64,000 nt of DNA from Polyangiaceae bacterium (GTDB taxonomy: Bacteria; Myxococcota_A; Polyangia; Polyangiales; Polyangiaceae), in NCBI GenBank assembly GCA_947475525.1, contig CANJMI010000018.1, positions 53,633-117,632 of the forward strand. Direction: 5' to 3'. The translations under genes and the position numbers were made by a program. The notes under the pieces are model-generated. The model saw nothing but the letters and a program-made list of their open reading frames with translations. It did no database searches and had not been told where the DNA came from. Below are positions 9,101 through 17,242 of the stretch, piece after piece. Numbering within the stretch: position 1 is the stretch's first letter; each line of letters starts with the position of its first letter.

Positions 9101-11433
9101 GGACTCTCCTCGCGCACCAGGTTGGAGCTGGCGTCGTAGGTCCTCGTCGTGGTCAAGAGCTCCGGTTGCAGACCGATAGCAGGAGCCACCGGAATAAGCG
9201 GGTCACGCCAGGCGTCGATGCGGGTGACGAGCAATTGATTCAGGAGGTCGTAGCTGAACGTATTCGTAAAATACTCGTGCGCCGTGACGAGCTTCGGCAG
9301 GTGGGTCACCGGGTCCGTGGTGACGTTCTGAATGGTCTTCTCGACCACATTCCCGTTGGCGTCGTAACGGAAACGCCGCAAATACCCGCGTGCTTGAGAA
9401 GCATCGAGTTTTGGCGCTTCCTCCTCGAGCAATTCATCCACGGCCGAGTACGTCTTAAGGACGGTGAGTCCGCGCGGGTCGGTCTTGGCGATGACATTGC
9501 CGTGCGCGTCGCGCCCGTGTTTCGTCATCAACGCGAGCGCGGGACCCGCATCTTTGCGGTTCGGCCCCATCACTGCATCGACGATGGTGCGCGCCAGATA
9601 GCCACCGGCCTCGTTGCTTTTACCCGGCGTGAGGTTCATGCCGTCTCCGTCTGGATCGGCCTCTGGGTAATATTCGTAGTGATCGATGTTGCCGCGTGCG
9701 TCTTCGAGCGAACGAAGTTGCCCGAATTCGTCGTACCCCAATCGGTTCACGCTCACCTGAAACTGGCTCTGCTCGGCGACGGCCTGGTGGCTGGTCGCAA
9801 TCAACTGGACCTTCGGTTGCTCCGAGCGGATGGGATTGCCCAACGCCTGCGCGGTGGCGCCGTCGCCGTTGCGATCCCCGAGGTTGAGCAGCGCGGCCGG
9901 CACGTCGACCTGCCAGTCTGTCGCCACGCTTGGCGCGGTAGCGGCTTCTTGGTAATCGTACTCGTAGGTGGTGGTGTAGCGCGCGGCGGAAGTCTGCCCC
10001 CCGTTGTCCGGCACGTATTTCGGGTCGTTGCCCGATGGCGCTGTGATGCTGCGAACTTGATTGAAGAGTGGTTCGTAGCTGTAGGTCGTTTTCAGCGACG
10101 TCTGGTCACCACCGATGGCACCCGCGAACAGCTCCCGCGACAGCAAATTACCTCGCTGAAAGGGGTCGGCGTTCTGGTCGTCGTAGCCGTAGGTCGTGCT
10201 GTTGCCGAGGGGACGTGTCAGCTGAATGAGCTCCCCCTGGGCGCTATAGTCTTTGGATGTTCGTACGATGGTCGCCCCGATGTGCTCGTCGACCGCCACG
10301 CAATGGCCCGCGACGTCATGATAATATTCGGTAACGAAACCCCGCCGATCCGTCACGGTGGTTTTACTGGCTGAAGCCGCGGGTAGGTTCTGCTTGGTAA
10401 AATCGTACCCAAAAGTAAGCGTGCCCCCAGCCGCGACGCCCGAAGCATTGGTACCGCCCACGATTTGCGTGACGGCACGGTCGAATTCGGCGCCGCCTTG
10501 CCCATAAGTGGTGACGAGCCAAGGCACGGCGGAGCCGTCGGCCACTTCGTTCGGGGCAACCACGCTTATCAGATTGTGAGCAAGCTCGGAATTCGTGTTC
10601 TGCTCATCGTATCCGTAACGCTCAGTGCGTCCGGCCGGAAAGTCGTTGCTATTGACCGTGCCGGTGACGACCGGTGAGCGCACCTCGTGCAAATCACCCT
10701 TCATTGTATAAGTGAAGTTCACTTCGCGGCCGGTGAAGTCTCTCAGTGCAACGAGGCGCTTGCTCGTGTCGTATTTCAGCGTGTTCACCCGCCCAAACTC
10801 ATCCGTGATGGTGGTGAGCGTACCTTCTTTGTAACCGTATTCGGTTGTGTCTCCCTGACGTGAGCGCACACGGGCCAGCGTTCCGTCGAGGTTGAATCCG
10901 GTGATGGTGCCGGTGGAGGTGCGATGCTCGAAGCCATTGGCGACCTGACGCAGCATGGCGTAGGAGCCGGCGGGCGGGAAAAAGCGACCATCAGCGGAAG
11001 CGGTGAACACGTCACTCCTGCCGGTGCCGTCGTGAAGTCGCAAGGTCTTCGTGTCGACCGTCTCGACATGCATGAAGACGTTTGCATCCCAGCCGTAGCC
11101 AAGGGTGCCGCTCGCTTCGTTCCGACTGCGGTAGGTGCGGACGAACTTGAATCCGAGCGAGCGTCCTTGAATCGAAAGGTCGGTCCGCGTCAGCCGCACT
11201 TCTCCACTGTGCAGCAAGAGGCCACCGGGATTATCGGACGGGCGTGCACCCAACGACGGATTGCGTGTCGGTTCTTGGCCGCCCGGCACGGCCGGCTCGA
11301 TCACCTCGCCACCCCCACCGCCACCGCCACCGCCACCTGACGCACCGCTGGAGGTGGTGTTGTTCTGTGCCAGGTCCTCGGCGGAACAAGCAGCAAGAAC
11401 AAAGCTGGCAGCAAAAAAGCGGCAATAGTTCAT
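6124..11433 (-). CDS. RHS-repeat lipoprotein with Cys-rich C-terminal tail
   Basis: A 1769-aa protein. ATG 11433 is preferred to the longer frame because it starts a lipoprotein signal (MNYCRFFAASFVLAACSAED, lipobox LAAC). After a Gly-rich linker come DUF6531-like sequence and dozens of RHS/YD repeats (for example YDANGRLVAKTDDADRQTTW), then the RHS core near residues 1640-1690 (YYFKARYYDPKVGVYISRDPLG, ending NKRDPSG). RHS proteins form a large shell that encloses a variable C-terminal toxin or adhesive domain. Here the tail after DPSG is 80 residues with eight cysteines and many Gly. It resembles no toxin I know, and no immunity-type small gene follows. Surface display or secretion is likely; function is unknown. 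Confidence 0.85.
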   Translation of the reverse strand: MNYCRFFAASFVLAACSAEDLAQNNTTSSGASGGGGGGGGGGEVIEPAVPGGQEPTRNPSLGARPSDNPGGLLLHSGEVRLTRTDLSIQGRSLGFKFVRTYRSRNEASGTLGYGWDANVFMHVETVDTKTLRLHDGTGRSDVFTASADGRFFPPAGSYAMLRQVANGFEHRTSTGTITGFNLDGTLARVRSRQGDTTEYGYKEGTLTTITDEFGRVNTLKYDTSKRLVALRDFTGREVNFTYTMKGDLHEVRSPVVTGTVNSNDFPAGRTERYGYDEQNTNSELAHNLISVVAPNEVADGSAVPWLVTTYGQGGAEFDRAVTQIVGGTNASGVAAGGTLTFGYDFTKQNLPAASASKTTVTDRRGFVTEYYHDVAGHCVAVDEHIGATIVRTSKDYSAQGELIQLTRPLGNSTTYGYDDQNADPFQRGNLLSRELFAGAIGGDQTSLKTTYSYEPLFNQVRSITAPSGNDPKYVPDNGGQTSAARYTTTYEYDYQEAATAPSVATDWQVDVPAALLNLGDRNGDGATAQALGNPIRSEQPKVQLIATSHQAVAEQSQFQVSVNRLGYDEFGQLRSLEDARGNIDHYEYYPEADPDGDGMNLTPGKSNEAGGYLARTIVDAVMGPNRKDAGPALALMTKHGRDAHGNVIAKTDPRGLTVLKTYSAVDELLEEEAPKLDASQARGYLRRFRYDANGNVVEKTIQNVTTDPVTHLPKLVTAHEYFTNTFSYDLLNQLLVTRIDAWRDPLIPVAPAIGLQPELLTTTRTYDASSNLVREESPLATLGTDKDHVVLYSYDERDRLISVTRGGTGPLAATHTLSYDDNDNRVSDTDAANNDAMPGGELTSMSYDGFDRLLAVTDVTKKTTNYLRDPEGRVRTVEEHGPAVKDGATVLLRKKHMLFDERGRGFQTDDELFVPTGVLAPGGVLFADGALTPGDQRVTERTEYDANSRQTFRIEDNAAVVELQYDGADRIRRTLQPVVDATNGAPVPGQIVTDFDGNGNPIRVSETIVSDTGTLPPKVLTQLRVYDAVNRLVRDTNAAGRTSYAEYDSRNNVVSSYDMRGPMLADPLALYTIGQINGRGNATRYVYDGNNRRWLEVSEMTVSGIGGASLDPANPSVTVLSEYDANGRLVAKTDDADRQTTWAYDSLDRMSGQTNADGGSQTWQYDADGNAVVHVDENGSSHASTFDARGLLLERVISISAGETLPGTMLPVLVGTTTQKFAYDGMSKVIESTDENEPGDPSDDATVITAYDSLGRVLSETQNGRSVAGGYVGPDRVALRYPNASTTITTTYDPRHLVRKVESTRLGIVTESPYDAHQPPPRVVAGPLEVTHTYTADDLVETSQQTITTPSGSFMAGYLEYTHSSDGAVDDWSETATPGSNNAFELLFHLNFANSLRQVESMGVTTSGLLLASNPQLETVPVKKKGGGSYDGGGANTDFMPNAMGTPTTDGQQELDYPSKPHTGIRIADGAFVYQWDVLNRLRVVRRAADPTKVVAQYSYDASAAIHGGRRTEKIVSDSGTLNGATHFYYDGANAIEETDASGKVRRQFIYSHRSDELYAMDVDTNADGATDTLYYYLRDRNNNTTQLYDRQGNAKELYGYSFDGAPSFVNAATMLEVPSSASGNPYLFQGQRYDAETGHYYFKARYYDPKVGVYISRDPLGQWGDSNNFGNGEVLVNHDPWNKRDPSGLWLLFFGSPDATTGEIRVACAWAGDGNECQGRTGGTVCQDRGGIGASCTFSCGAGGKVSGSVQCTTGCNTKNNGCNETHQ

Positions 11434-11769
11434 TGGGATGGGCTTTCGCGAGGGTGAGCGAGAAATCACTTCAGCGAAGCTATCAGTGCCCGATGTTATG
11501 TGTCGAAGATTAAAATCGTAAGCACCCGCGGTTCGAAAAACGTAAGCATCGCCACGAAAAGTCCTTGCTATCGAGGTCGAAACCTCGGACGCCACGGCTC
11601 TCCGGTGTGAGCCTGCCCCGCTTTGGTGGACACCCCGCAAGGGACTACGCTCCCCGACGCCGCAGCCGCGCAGGGAATCTCGCTAACCGGCGAGCGCGCC
11701 GGACAGCCCACGCTCCGGCTCGTCGTTTCACAAAACCCACGAGCCAACGCTCCCACTGCTCGCGATGAC

Positions 11770-12310
11770 GGCGAGCCCGTCGCCGAGGTGCGTGGCATCA
11801 ACGTGCACGCCAAGCGCGTCGTGAACAACCACAACAGAGCACAAATAGAGAGGCTCTGTCGGTACATCACCAGACCTCCCCTCGCTCAGGATCGCCTCAA
11901 ACTCCGCAGCGATGGCTGTCTCGAGCTGACGCTCAAAAACATTTGGCGCGACCCTTTACTCAATACGGCACTCTTTTATAGGATTGTTGTGCGCGCGATC
12001 TCCTTCGAACCTCACGACCTACTCGCGCGTCTCGTGGCGGCGGTGCACCTCCGAAATTTCATTTACTCAGGTGTTTTTGGGTGCTCTCGGGTCACTCCGC
12101 GCTCCGAAGCGAAGTTGTCCCGAGTCCCGAGGACGATCCTCTCCAGAGCCGGCCGCCTCCCTCCGCAGGCGATCAGCTCGAGCTCTTGCACAACGACGAC
12201 AGCCGCCCTCCTCGGAAGCGATGGGCTTGGCTGTTGAGACACGTTTTTTCGGTGGACCTCGATTCTTGCGGTCGTTGTGGTGGGCCGATGCGCTGGGTCG
12301 AGGCCGCGAC
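11770..12310 (+). pseudogene. IS91-family (Y2) transposase C-terminal relic
   Basis: From about 11770 one frame reads GINVHAKRVVNNHNRAQIERLCRYITRPPLAQDRL followed by TLKNIWRD, the conserved region after the catalytic tyrosines in IS91/IS801 transposases. It is interrupted by an extra stretch (about 11955-11995), resumes as FEPHDLLARLVAAV, and is then broken by eight extra bases (tttttggg near 12074-12081). The next frame gives LSGHSALRSEVVP ... RKRWAWLLRHVFSVDLDSCGRCGGPMRWVEAAT, the C-terminal zinc-binding segment. The N-terminal part with the HUH and tyrosine motifs is missing. The relic is inactive. The 336 bp between the RHS start and this relic show nothing else I can identify. Confidence 0.72.
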
Positions 12311-12379
12311 CGCACGCCTTCGGTCGAGCCTGCCAACCTCCCGGTGCGGCTGTTTTACAGCTTCGAGAGTCCTATGTGC
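12310..12379. repeat. 70-bp direct repeat, copy B (IS91-type element end)
   Basis: Perfect copy of 5224-5293, placed directly after the C-terminus of the IS91-type transposase relic. This context identifies the repeat as the element end on the 3' side of the transposase gene. Confidence 0.7.
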
Positions 12380-12540
12380 CGTAGAGGTCGAGCTGGCGCG
12401 GCGGTGGCCTGGGAGCGCCCTCGAAGAGTTCGGCCTGCAAAGGTCCGAGGGCATCGACGACAGCGACCAGAACGCGGCGGTGGCCGTTGAACACGGCGGC
12501 GACTCGCGGCAGCTCTCGTGCCTGGCGCCGCGTTCGCGCC

Positions 12541-13803
12541 TCAGAAGCCGAGCGTCTGCACCAGTCCAAGCACGGCGAGCGACACGGCGAGTGTAGGGAT
12601 GGTGACGAGGACGCCAAGTCGAACGAACTCGCTCACGCTCATGGTCACCTCATGCTTTCTCAGTATGTCGAACCAAAGAAGTGACGCGAGGGACCCCATG
12701 GGCAGGAGTCGCGGGCCGAGATCACCACCGACGAGTGCGGCGAAGGCGTTGGTGTCGCCGCCTGCAAGCCCGTTGAGCGCAAAGACGTTCAAAACCGACA
12801 TCGGATGGTTGTTCAGCACCGCCGAGCCAAGCGCCGAGACGACGCCGATCGTTGGCAAGCGGTGAGCGCTCGTCGCGTAGAGTTCGTGCAGCCATCCGAC
12901 GACGCCAATGCGCTCGAGCGCGACGGCAACGACGAACACCCCTGTCAAAAAGGGAAAGATCGGCCACGCCATGCCGCGCGCGAGGGTCGCGACGCTGTGG
13001 CCCGCGCGCACGCTTGCGAGCACGCAGGCGAGTCCGCCCGCGGCAGCGACCGGCCAAAGGGGGATCCCGAGAAAGGCCGTGACGGGGTACGCGAGCAGCG
13101 TGGCCGCGGCGGTGACCACCACGACCCGAGCATGGATCGAGAGAGGGGCTTGGGTGTGCGGCCACGCGCCGAGCGCAGGGGCGTCGTCTTCAAGGACGCC
13201 GCGGAAATACCAAGCGAGGACCGCGTAGGTCGTCAGCCAGCCGGCGAGTGCAACGGGGGTCATCACGAGCGCATAACGATTGAAGCCAATCCCGAGATGC
13301 TCGGCGACGATCAGGTTCATCGGGTTGGAGACGACGAGCGGGGCTACGCCTGCCGCGGCGAACACCGCGAAGGCGAACGGAAGCAAAAACTTTGGGTTAC
13401 GGCGCGGGTACACCGTGCGCAGGAGCGTCAACACCGTCGGGGTCAAGAGCAAGATGGCGGCGTCGTTCGAGAGAACCGCCGCAACGAGGACGGCCACGAC
13501 GAAGGTGACGCGAAAGGCGTGTTTTACCGGGCCTCGCGTTCGGGGCTCGATCGTTGCTGCCAGCCGGTCGAGGAGGCCGAGCCGCTCCGCCGCGGCGGTC
13601 ATCGTCATCACCGAGGTGAGCGTGACGAACGCGCGCCACTGCGCGTGGAGCGCCGTCAGCACGTCGGACGCGTGGATTGCCCCGCCAAGGCTCGCGAGCA
13701 ACACCGCTGCGAGTGCGCCGACGAGGGGCCCGAAGCCGTGAGGGCGCCACGCGACGGCGCCGACGAGAACGACGAGGCCGAGGACCACGAGCGCGGCTTG
13801 CAT
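12541..13803 (-). CDS. ArsB/NhaD-superfamily transporter (arsenite permease-like)
   Basis: A 420-aa integral membrane protein with about 10-11 hydrophobic segments. Diagnostic blocks are LSNDAAILLLTPTV (residues about 110-124), VSNPMNLIVAEHLGI (about 158-172) and the inverted-repeat counterpart LGSAVLNNHPMSVLNVFALN (about 330-350). The two N-D/N-H-containing re-entrant loops and their spacing are those of the ArsB/SLC13-like ion-transporter superfamily. Arsenite efflux is a reasonable guess, but no arsR, arsC or arsA is nearby, so the substrate (arsenite, another oxyanion, or Na+/H+ exchange) is not settled. The gene lies between the IS91-type end and the solo IS66 end. Confidence 0.8.
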   Translation of the reverse strand: MQAALVVLGLVVLVGAVAWRPHGFGPLVGALAAVLLASLGGAIHASDVLTALHAQWRAFVTLTSVMTMTAAAERLGLLDRLAATIEPRTRGPVKHAFRVTFVVAVLVAAVLSNDAAILLLTPTVLTLLRTVYPRRNPKFLLPFAFAVFAAAGVAPLVVSNPMNLIVAEHLGIGFNRYALVMTPVALAGWLTTYAVLAWYFRGVLEDDAPALGAWPHTQAPLSIHARVVVVTAAATLLAYPVTAFLGIPLWPVAAAGGLACVLASVRAGHSVATLARGMAWPIFPFLTGVFVVAVALERIGVVGWLHELYATSAHRLPTIGVVSALGSAVLNNHPMSVLNVFALNGLAGGDTNAFAALVGGDLGPRLLPMGSLASLLWFDILRKHEVTMSVSEFVRLGVLVTIPTLAVSLAVLGLVQTLGF

Positions 13804-13897
13804 GATGGCCGACGGACCTTACTCGAATCGAATAGGGGCTCACTCGGCTTCTGCGGCGTGCTCCTTCGGGCCGTTCTTGAGGGATAGCCGCTACAAA

Positions 13898-14007
13898 GGA
13901 ACCGTCCCGCCAGCGACGTCCTGACGACGCACTTCGAATCCGGCACGCTCACGCCGTGGCGGGACATGCGAAGGAATTCTGGGCGAGACTCTGCGGTGAG
14001 GTCGAGC
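13898..14007 (+). mobile_element. Solo IS66 left end with 5' part of tnpA
   Basis: About 110 bp nearly identical to 2015-2124: terminal repeat, 58-bp leader and the first 17 codons of tnpA including its GTG start at 13956. Homology stops after gtcgagc at about 14007. No right end or transposase follows. Confidence 0.7.
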
Positions 14008-14309
14008 ACGCAGCAACCGGCCTCGCGGCGGCCTGGCAGATAACGCACTTCGCTGCGTTTCGCATCGCGACCTTCTTCCTCGCCGAGTACCCCTCGAAGG
14101 AGCTGCGCGAGAAGCTCGGCTTCCGCGAGGACGCGCGCGGTGCGAACCTCTGGCTCATGCTTCCAAACGATGCCGGCGTCTTCCACAAAGCGGAGACACG
14201 CGACGGCCTGCGGTGCGTCCACCCTGTACAGGCCTACGTCGATCTCAAGGCGCACACCGAACGCGCGACGGAGGCGGCGCTTGTTGATGGCAGGGTTGCC
14301 GCCTCGTGA
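13956..14309 (+). CDS. Chimeric ORF: IS66 TnpA N-terminus fused to AbiEi-like C-terminus
   Basis: The 117-aa frame starts with 17 residues of IS66 TnpA (MAGHAKEFWARLCGEVE) and then switches to an unrelated sequence. FRIATFFL, LREKLGFREDARGANLWLMLPNDAGVF and GLRCVHPVQAYVDLKAH resemble the C-terminal domain of AbiEi-family type IV antitoxins, where the VHPVQ.Y.DL block is typical. The original N-terminal winged-helix domain is gone. The frame is intact through the junction, so a fusion protein could be made from the IS-borne start. No AbiEii partner lies beside it; the one in this window is 13 kb away. Most likely this is a remnant that happens to remain open. Confidence 0.5.
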   Translation: MAGHAKEFWARLCGEVEHAATGLAAAWQITHFAAFRIATFFLAEYPSKELREKLGFREDARGANLWLMLPNDAGVFHKAETRDGLRCVHPVQAYVDLKAHTERATEAALVDGRVAAS

Positions 14310-14409
14310 CGCTACACGCGCTGCATCCCGAAACGGCCTCCCTATCGGCGTAAGTCCTCCTTCCGCACATTCTGCGAAACGACTCGCGTGCTCATGACGA
14401 CGAGCAGGC

Positions 14410-15045
14410 ATGACAACCTCGCTCGACCTCCCGGAGCCCCCACACGAATGGTACCCTAGGCGCATGGCGGAGCGGCGGGACGGCGCGGTAAATGCGTACG
14501 AGGAGTGGCTCGCGCTCGGTGAGGGCGTTCGCGCCGAGATCGTTGCCGACAGCGTCGTCGTCCTGCCGCGGCCGACCCCGGAGCACGCGAACATCGAGGG
14601 CGCGTTGAGTGTGCTCGTAGGTGCGCCCTTTCACCACGACCACGGTCGCGGCGGCCCCGGCGGCTGGTTCATCTTCCCCGAGGTGGACGTGCGCTTTGCA
14701 CGAAGCGACCTCGTCGTAACCGACCTGTCGGGCTGGCGGCGCGAGCGACTGCCCGTGCCGAACGTGCGGCCCATCGACATCACGCCCGATTGGGTGTGCG
14801 AGATACTGTCGCCGTCGAACGAACGGCACGACCGCGTGTGGAAGGCGAACCTCTACGCCAAACACGGTGTGAAGCACTATTGGGTCGTCGATCCGGCCGC
14901 GCGCGTGCTGGAGGCGTTCGCGCTCCAGGACGACGGTCGTTGGCTGCGCCTCGGCGGCTGGGAGGAGAGCGAGACCGCCCGCATCGAGCCGTTCGAGGCC
15001 GTCGCGATCGAAGTCGGGCGGCTCTTCTTGCCGCGCGAAGGATAG
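14410..15045 (+). CDS. Uma2-family (DUF820) PD-(D/E)XK endonuclease-like protein
   Basis: A 211-aa protein; ATG 14464 (MAERRDGAVNAYEEW) is an alternative, perhaps better, start. The nuclease fold is recognisable: a RAEIVADSVVVLPRPTPEH segment, IFPEVDVRFARSDLVVTDLSGWR (acidic residues of the PD-(D/E)XK core), then VCEILSPSNERHDRVWKANLYAKHGVKHYWVVDPAARVLEAF, which is the hallmark of Uma2/DUF820. These proteins are abundant in cyanobacteria and myxobacteria; their biological role is poorly defined. It is a single-gene unit here. The 15046-15533 stretch that follows shows no convincing gene. Confidence 0.8.
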   Translation: MTTSLDLPEPPHEWYPRRMAERRDGAVNAYEEWLALGEGVRAEIVADSVVVLPRPTPEHANIEGALSVLVGAPFHHDHGRGGPGGWFIFPEVDVRFARSDLVVTDLSGWRRERLPVPNVRPIDITPDWVCEILSPSNERHDRVWKANLYAKHGVKHYWVVDPAARVLEAFALQDDGRWLRLGGWEESETARIEPFEAVAIEVGRLFLPREG

Positions 15046-15533
15046 CCCCGCTGCGTGCGAAGCTCCGCTCATAAAAAGCTGTCACAAAGCTACTCCAGGC
15101 GCATCCGCCGAGGTCTGGAGATAGTGCCAACTCTTCGTGGCGTGGAGCAGGGCGTTTGTAGTGGTTATCTTCCTGAAAGTTCGCGCTGGTGCTGAAGGAG
15201 TTCGGCCTGGCACCTGGAGCCACCGTGAAGGGCAAGCGTAAAGGCTTCTGAGCGACGGCTGACGACCCGACACCTCGTACGCAGTGTGTTCAGCTTACAA
15301 ACAGTGCGCCACTCGCGCCGAACCGAGCCAGACGGTCGCACGATGAACGCGCGCCTTTCAGACCGAATCGGCGCTTTTATTGCATTTTTACGGACATTTC
15401 AGGCGCGCGACGATGAAGCAAGCCGGAAAGCCAGTGAGGCTCATCCCTCTCGACTCCAACGCGATCACCGCGACCGCGCACCCTGCGAATTATTGGGTGC
15501 CGGCCTACGTGGATCGCTGATTAGAATCGGGCG

Positions 15534-16559
15534 ATGTCGTCAGTCGTTCTCGAAACAGCTCCGCTCGGGTTTCCGTGGATCACGGTCGACCCGTTCCTCT
15601 TCTGCGTGCATCACGACGATGCCTACCCCAAAGGCAACGAGGCCATGGGGCCCGAAGCGAGCCTCGCCGGACGCGACCTCGGCCAAGACTTCGCAGGCAA
15701 AGAAGGCTGGCGCATGTACCACGGCCGCGTCGTACCGGGCTTTCCACAGCATCCGCATCGCGGCTTCGAAACGGTGACGATCGCGCGCCGCGGGTTCATC
15801 GATCACTCGGACTCGCTCGGCGCCGCGGCACGTTTCGGCCGAGGGGACGTGCAGTGGATGACGGCGGGCGGCGGCATCGTCCACTCGGAGATGTTTCCGC
15901 TACGCGACCGCGATGCGCCGAACCCCGTCGAGCTCTTTCAAATTTGGGTCAACCTTCCGCAGGCGGACAAGCTCGTGCCGCCGCACTTCTCGATGTTCTG
16001 GTCCGAGGCTATCCCAACCGTCGTGCGTACCTGTGCGAACGGCCGCAAGGCACGCATCACGGTGGTCGCGGGGGCGCTCGACGAGGCTCATCCGCCTTCG
16101 CCCCCGCCGCATTCGTGGGCCTCACGCAAGGCCTCCGACGTCGCCATCTGGAGCCTTGTGCTCGAGCCGCACGCAAACGTGTCGCTGCCGGCCGCGATGA
16201 GCGCAGCCTCGACGCGCACACTCTACTTTTTTCGCGGTGATTCGCTCACAATTGGTGATCACACGCAGCACTCGCACGCGGCCATCGTGGTCGCACCCGA
16301 CGTCGAGCTCGTGCTCGAAGCGGGCACGGAGACGTGCGAGGTGTTGGTGCTCCAGGGACGCCCAATCGGTGAGCCCGTCGCGCAACACGGCCCGTTCGTG
16401 ATGAACAACCGCAGCGAGCTTCAGCAAGCCTTCGCCGACTACCAACGCACGCGCTTCGGAGGCTGGCCATGGCCGAGCGACGGGCCCGTTCATCCGCGGG
16501 ACGAAGGTCGCTTTGCACGGCGCCCGGACGGCTCGCTCGAACGTCCGCCAACTCCCTAA
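15534..16559 (+). CDS. Pirin-family bicupin protein
   Basis: A 341-aa cytosolic protein. The N-terminal cupin has the pirin metal-binding blocks FPQHPHRGFETVTI (residues about 64-77) and MTAGGGIVHSEMF (about 105-117), supplying the His/His/His/Glu ligands for Fe. NPVELFQIWVNLP is the conserved pirin strand. The C-terminal cupin (residues about 175-290) is more divergent, and the end is extended with the GPFVMNNRSELQQAFADYQRTRFGGWPWP motif seen in pirin-like proteins. Family members act as quercetinases or redox-sensing cofactors; this one cannot be assigned further. It is followed closely by the oppositely oriented NlpC/P60 gene. Confidence 0.88.
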   Translation: MSSVVLETAPLGFPWITVDPFLFCVHHDDAYPKGNEAMGPEASLAGRDLGQDFAGKEGWRMYHGRVVPGFPQHPHRGFETVTIARRGFIDHSDSLGAAARFGRGDVQWMTAGGGIVHSEMFPLRDRDAPNPVELFQIWVNLPQADKLVPPHFSMFWSEAIPTVVRTCANGRKARITVVAGALDEAHPPSPPPHSWASRKASDVAIWSLVLEPHANVSLPAAMSAASTRTLYFFRGDSLTIGDHTQHSHAAIVVAPDVELVLEAGTETCEVLVLQGRPIGEPVAQHGPFVMNNRSELQQAFADYQRTRFGGWPWPSDGPVHPRDEGRFARRPDGSLERPPTP

Positions 16560-16580
16560 GCTCGCCGCACTTCTCGCGGG

Positions 16581-17171
16581 CTAGAACGGCCGGCGCGCTT
16601 CGTCGAACTTGCCGGCGGGCTGGTACTGAACCGGCTTACCCGACCCCGGCGCATGGATCGCCCAGCCGTTGCCGACGTACATGCCAACGTGACCGGGTCG
16701 CCAGAGAATGTCTCCGGGACGCAGGTCGTTCATCGCAACGGGCGGGAGCTTCTCGCGCTGAAGCTCGGAGGTCCGCGGAATGTTCAAGCCGACCGCGTGC
16801 CACGCCGAGAACGTCAGTCCCGAGCAGTCGTAGCAATCCGGCCCGGTGCCACCCCAGCAGTACGGCCGCCCGTAGAGTGAGATCGCTGCATGAGCCGCAT
16901 GCGCACCTCGATCCGCAACCTGCGACCGACCCCCATCGCTCGGAAAAAGGAGGGGCCCCGAAGGCGCCCGGGTCGAGGACTCCCACCCCGGCACGGCCGA
17001 TACTCGGGGGTCGCTATCCCACGCCGCGCCGAGCGTCGACGGATCGTAACCCACAGGCCGCGCGCCGTAGCTCGGCACCTCTGGCATAGGCGCATAGCCG
17101 CGACGCTCACAACCCACGAGCAACGCCGCCGAGCACCCGAAGACGAGTCGCATCCGCATAACCCGCACCAT
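16581..17171 (-). CDS. NlpC/P60 peptidoglycan hydrolase lipoprotein
   Basis: A 196-aa protein with a lipoprotein signal (RMRLVFGCSAALLVGCERR; lipobox LVGC). A low-complexity linker of about 60 residues leads to an NlpC/P60 domain (about 90-190). YDCSGLTFSAWHAVG carries the catalytic Cys, RPGHVGMYVGNG the catalytic His and WAIHAPGSG the third polar residue. The order and spacing match cell-wall gamma-D-Glu-DAP endopeptidases. It probably trims peptidoglycan from the outer membrane side of the periplasm. It is divergently transcribed from the 17243 gene; the start may also be an internal ATG at 17159. Confidence 0.87.
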   Translation of the reverse strand: MVRVMRMRLVFGCSAALLVGCERRGYAPMPEVPSYGARPVGYDPSTLGAAWDSDPRVSAVPGWESSTRAPSGPLLFPSDGGRSQVADRGAHAAHAAISLYGRPYCWGGTGPDCYDCSGLTFSAWHAVGLNIPRTSELQREKLPPVAMNDLRPGDILWRPGHVGMYVGNGWAIHAPGSGKPVQYQPAGKFDEARRPF

Positions 17172-17242
17172 AGAATCAACCGCTAAATCCTCAAAAAACC
17201 CAGCAATCGCGGGCGGAGCGAAATCGAGCTATAAGCTCGCGA

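Noticed and set aside
9166..10374. 402-aa plus-strand ORF inside the RHS gene
   Set aside because: It is the antisense shadow of a GC-rich, repetitive gene; the RHS frame is clearly coding.
12372..12617. Minus-strand 81-aa ORF with ending AELFEGAPRPPPRQLDLYG
   Set aside because: It overlaps the ArsB-like 3' end and the IS91-type repeat; no start or homology that I can support.
12805..13887. 360-aa plus-strand ORF opposite the ArsB-like gene
   Set aside because: Arg/Glu/Gly-rich antisense artefact.
15413..15520. 35-aa ORF starting MKQAGKPVRLIPLDSNA
   Set aside because: No ribosome site, no recognisable family and no context; possibly a decayed gene end in the empty 15046-15533 stretch.
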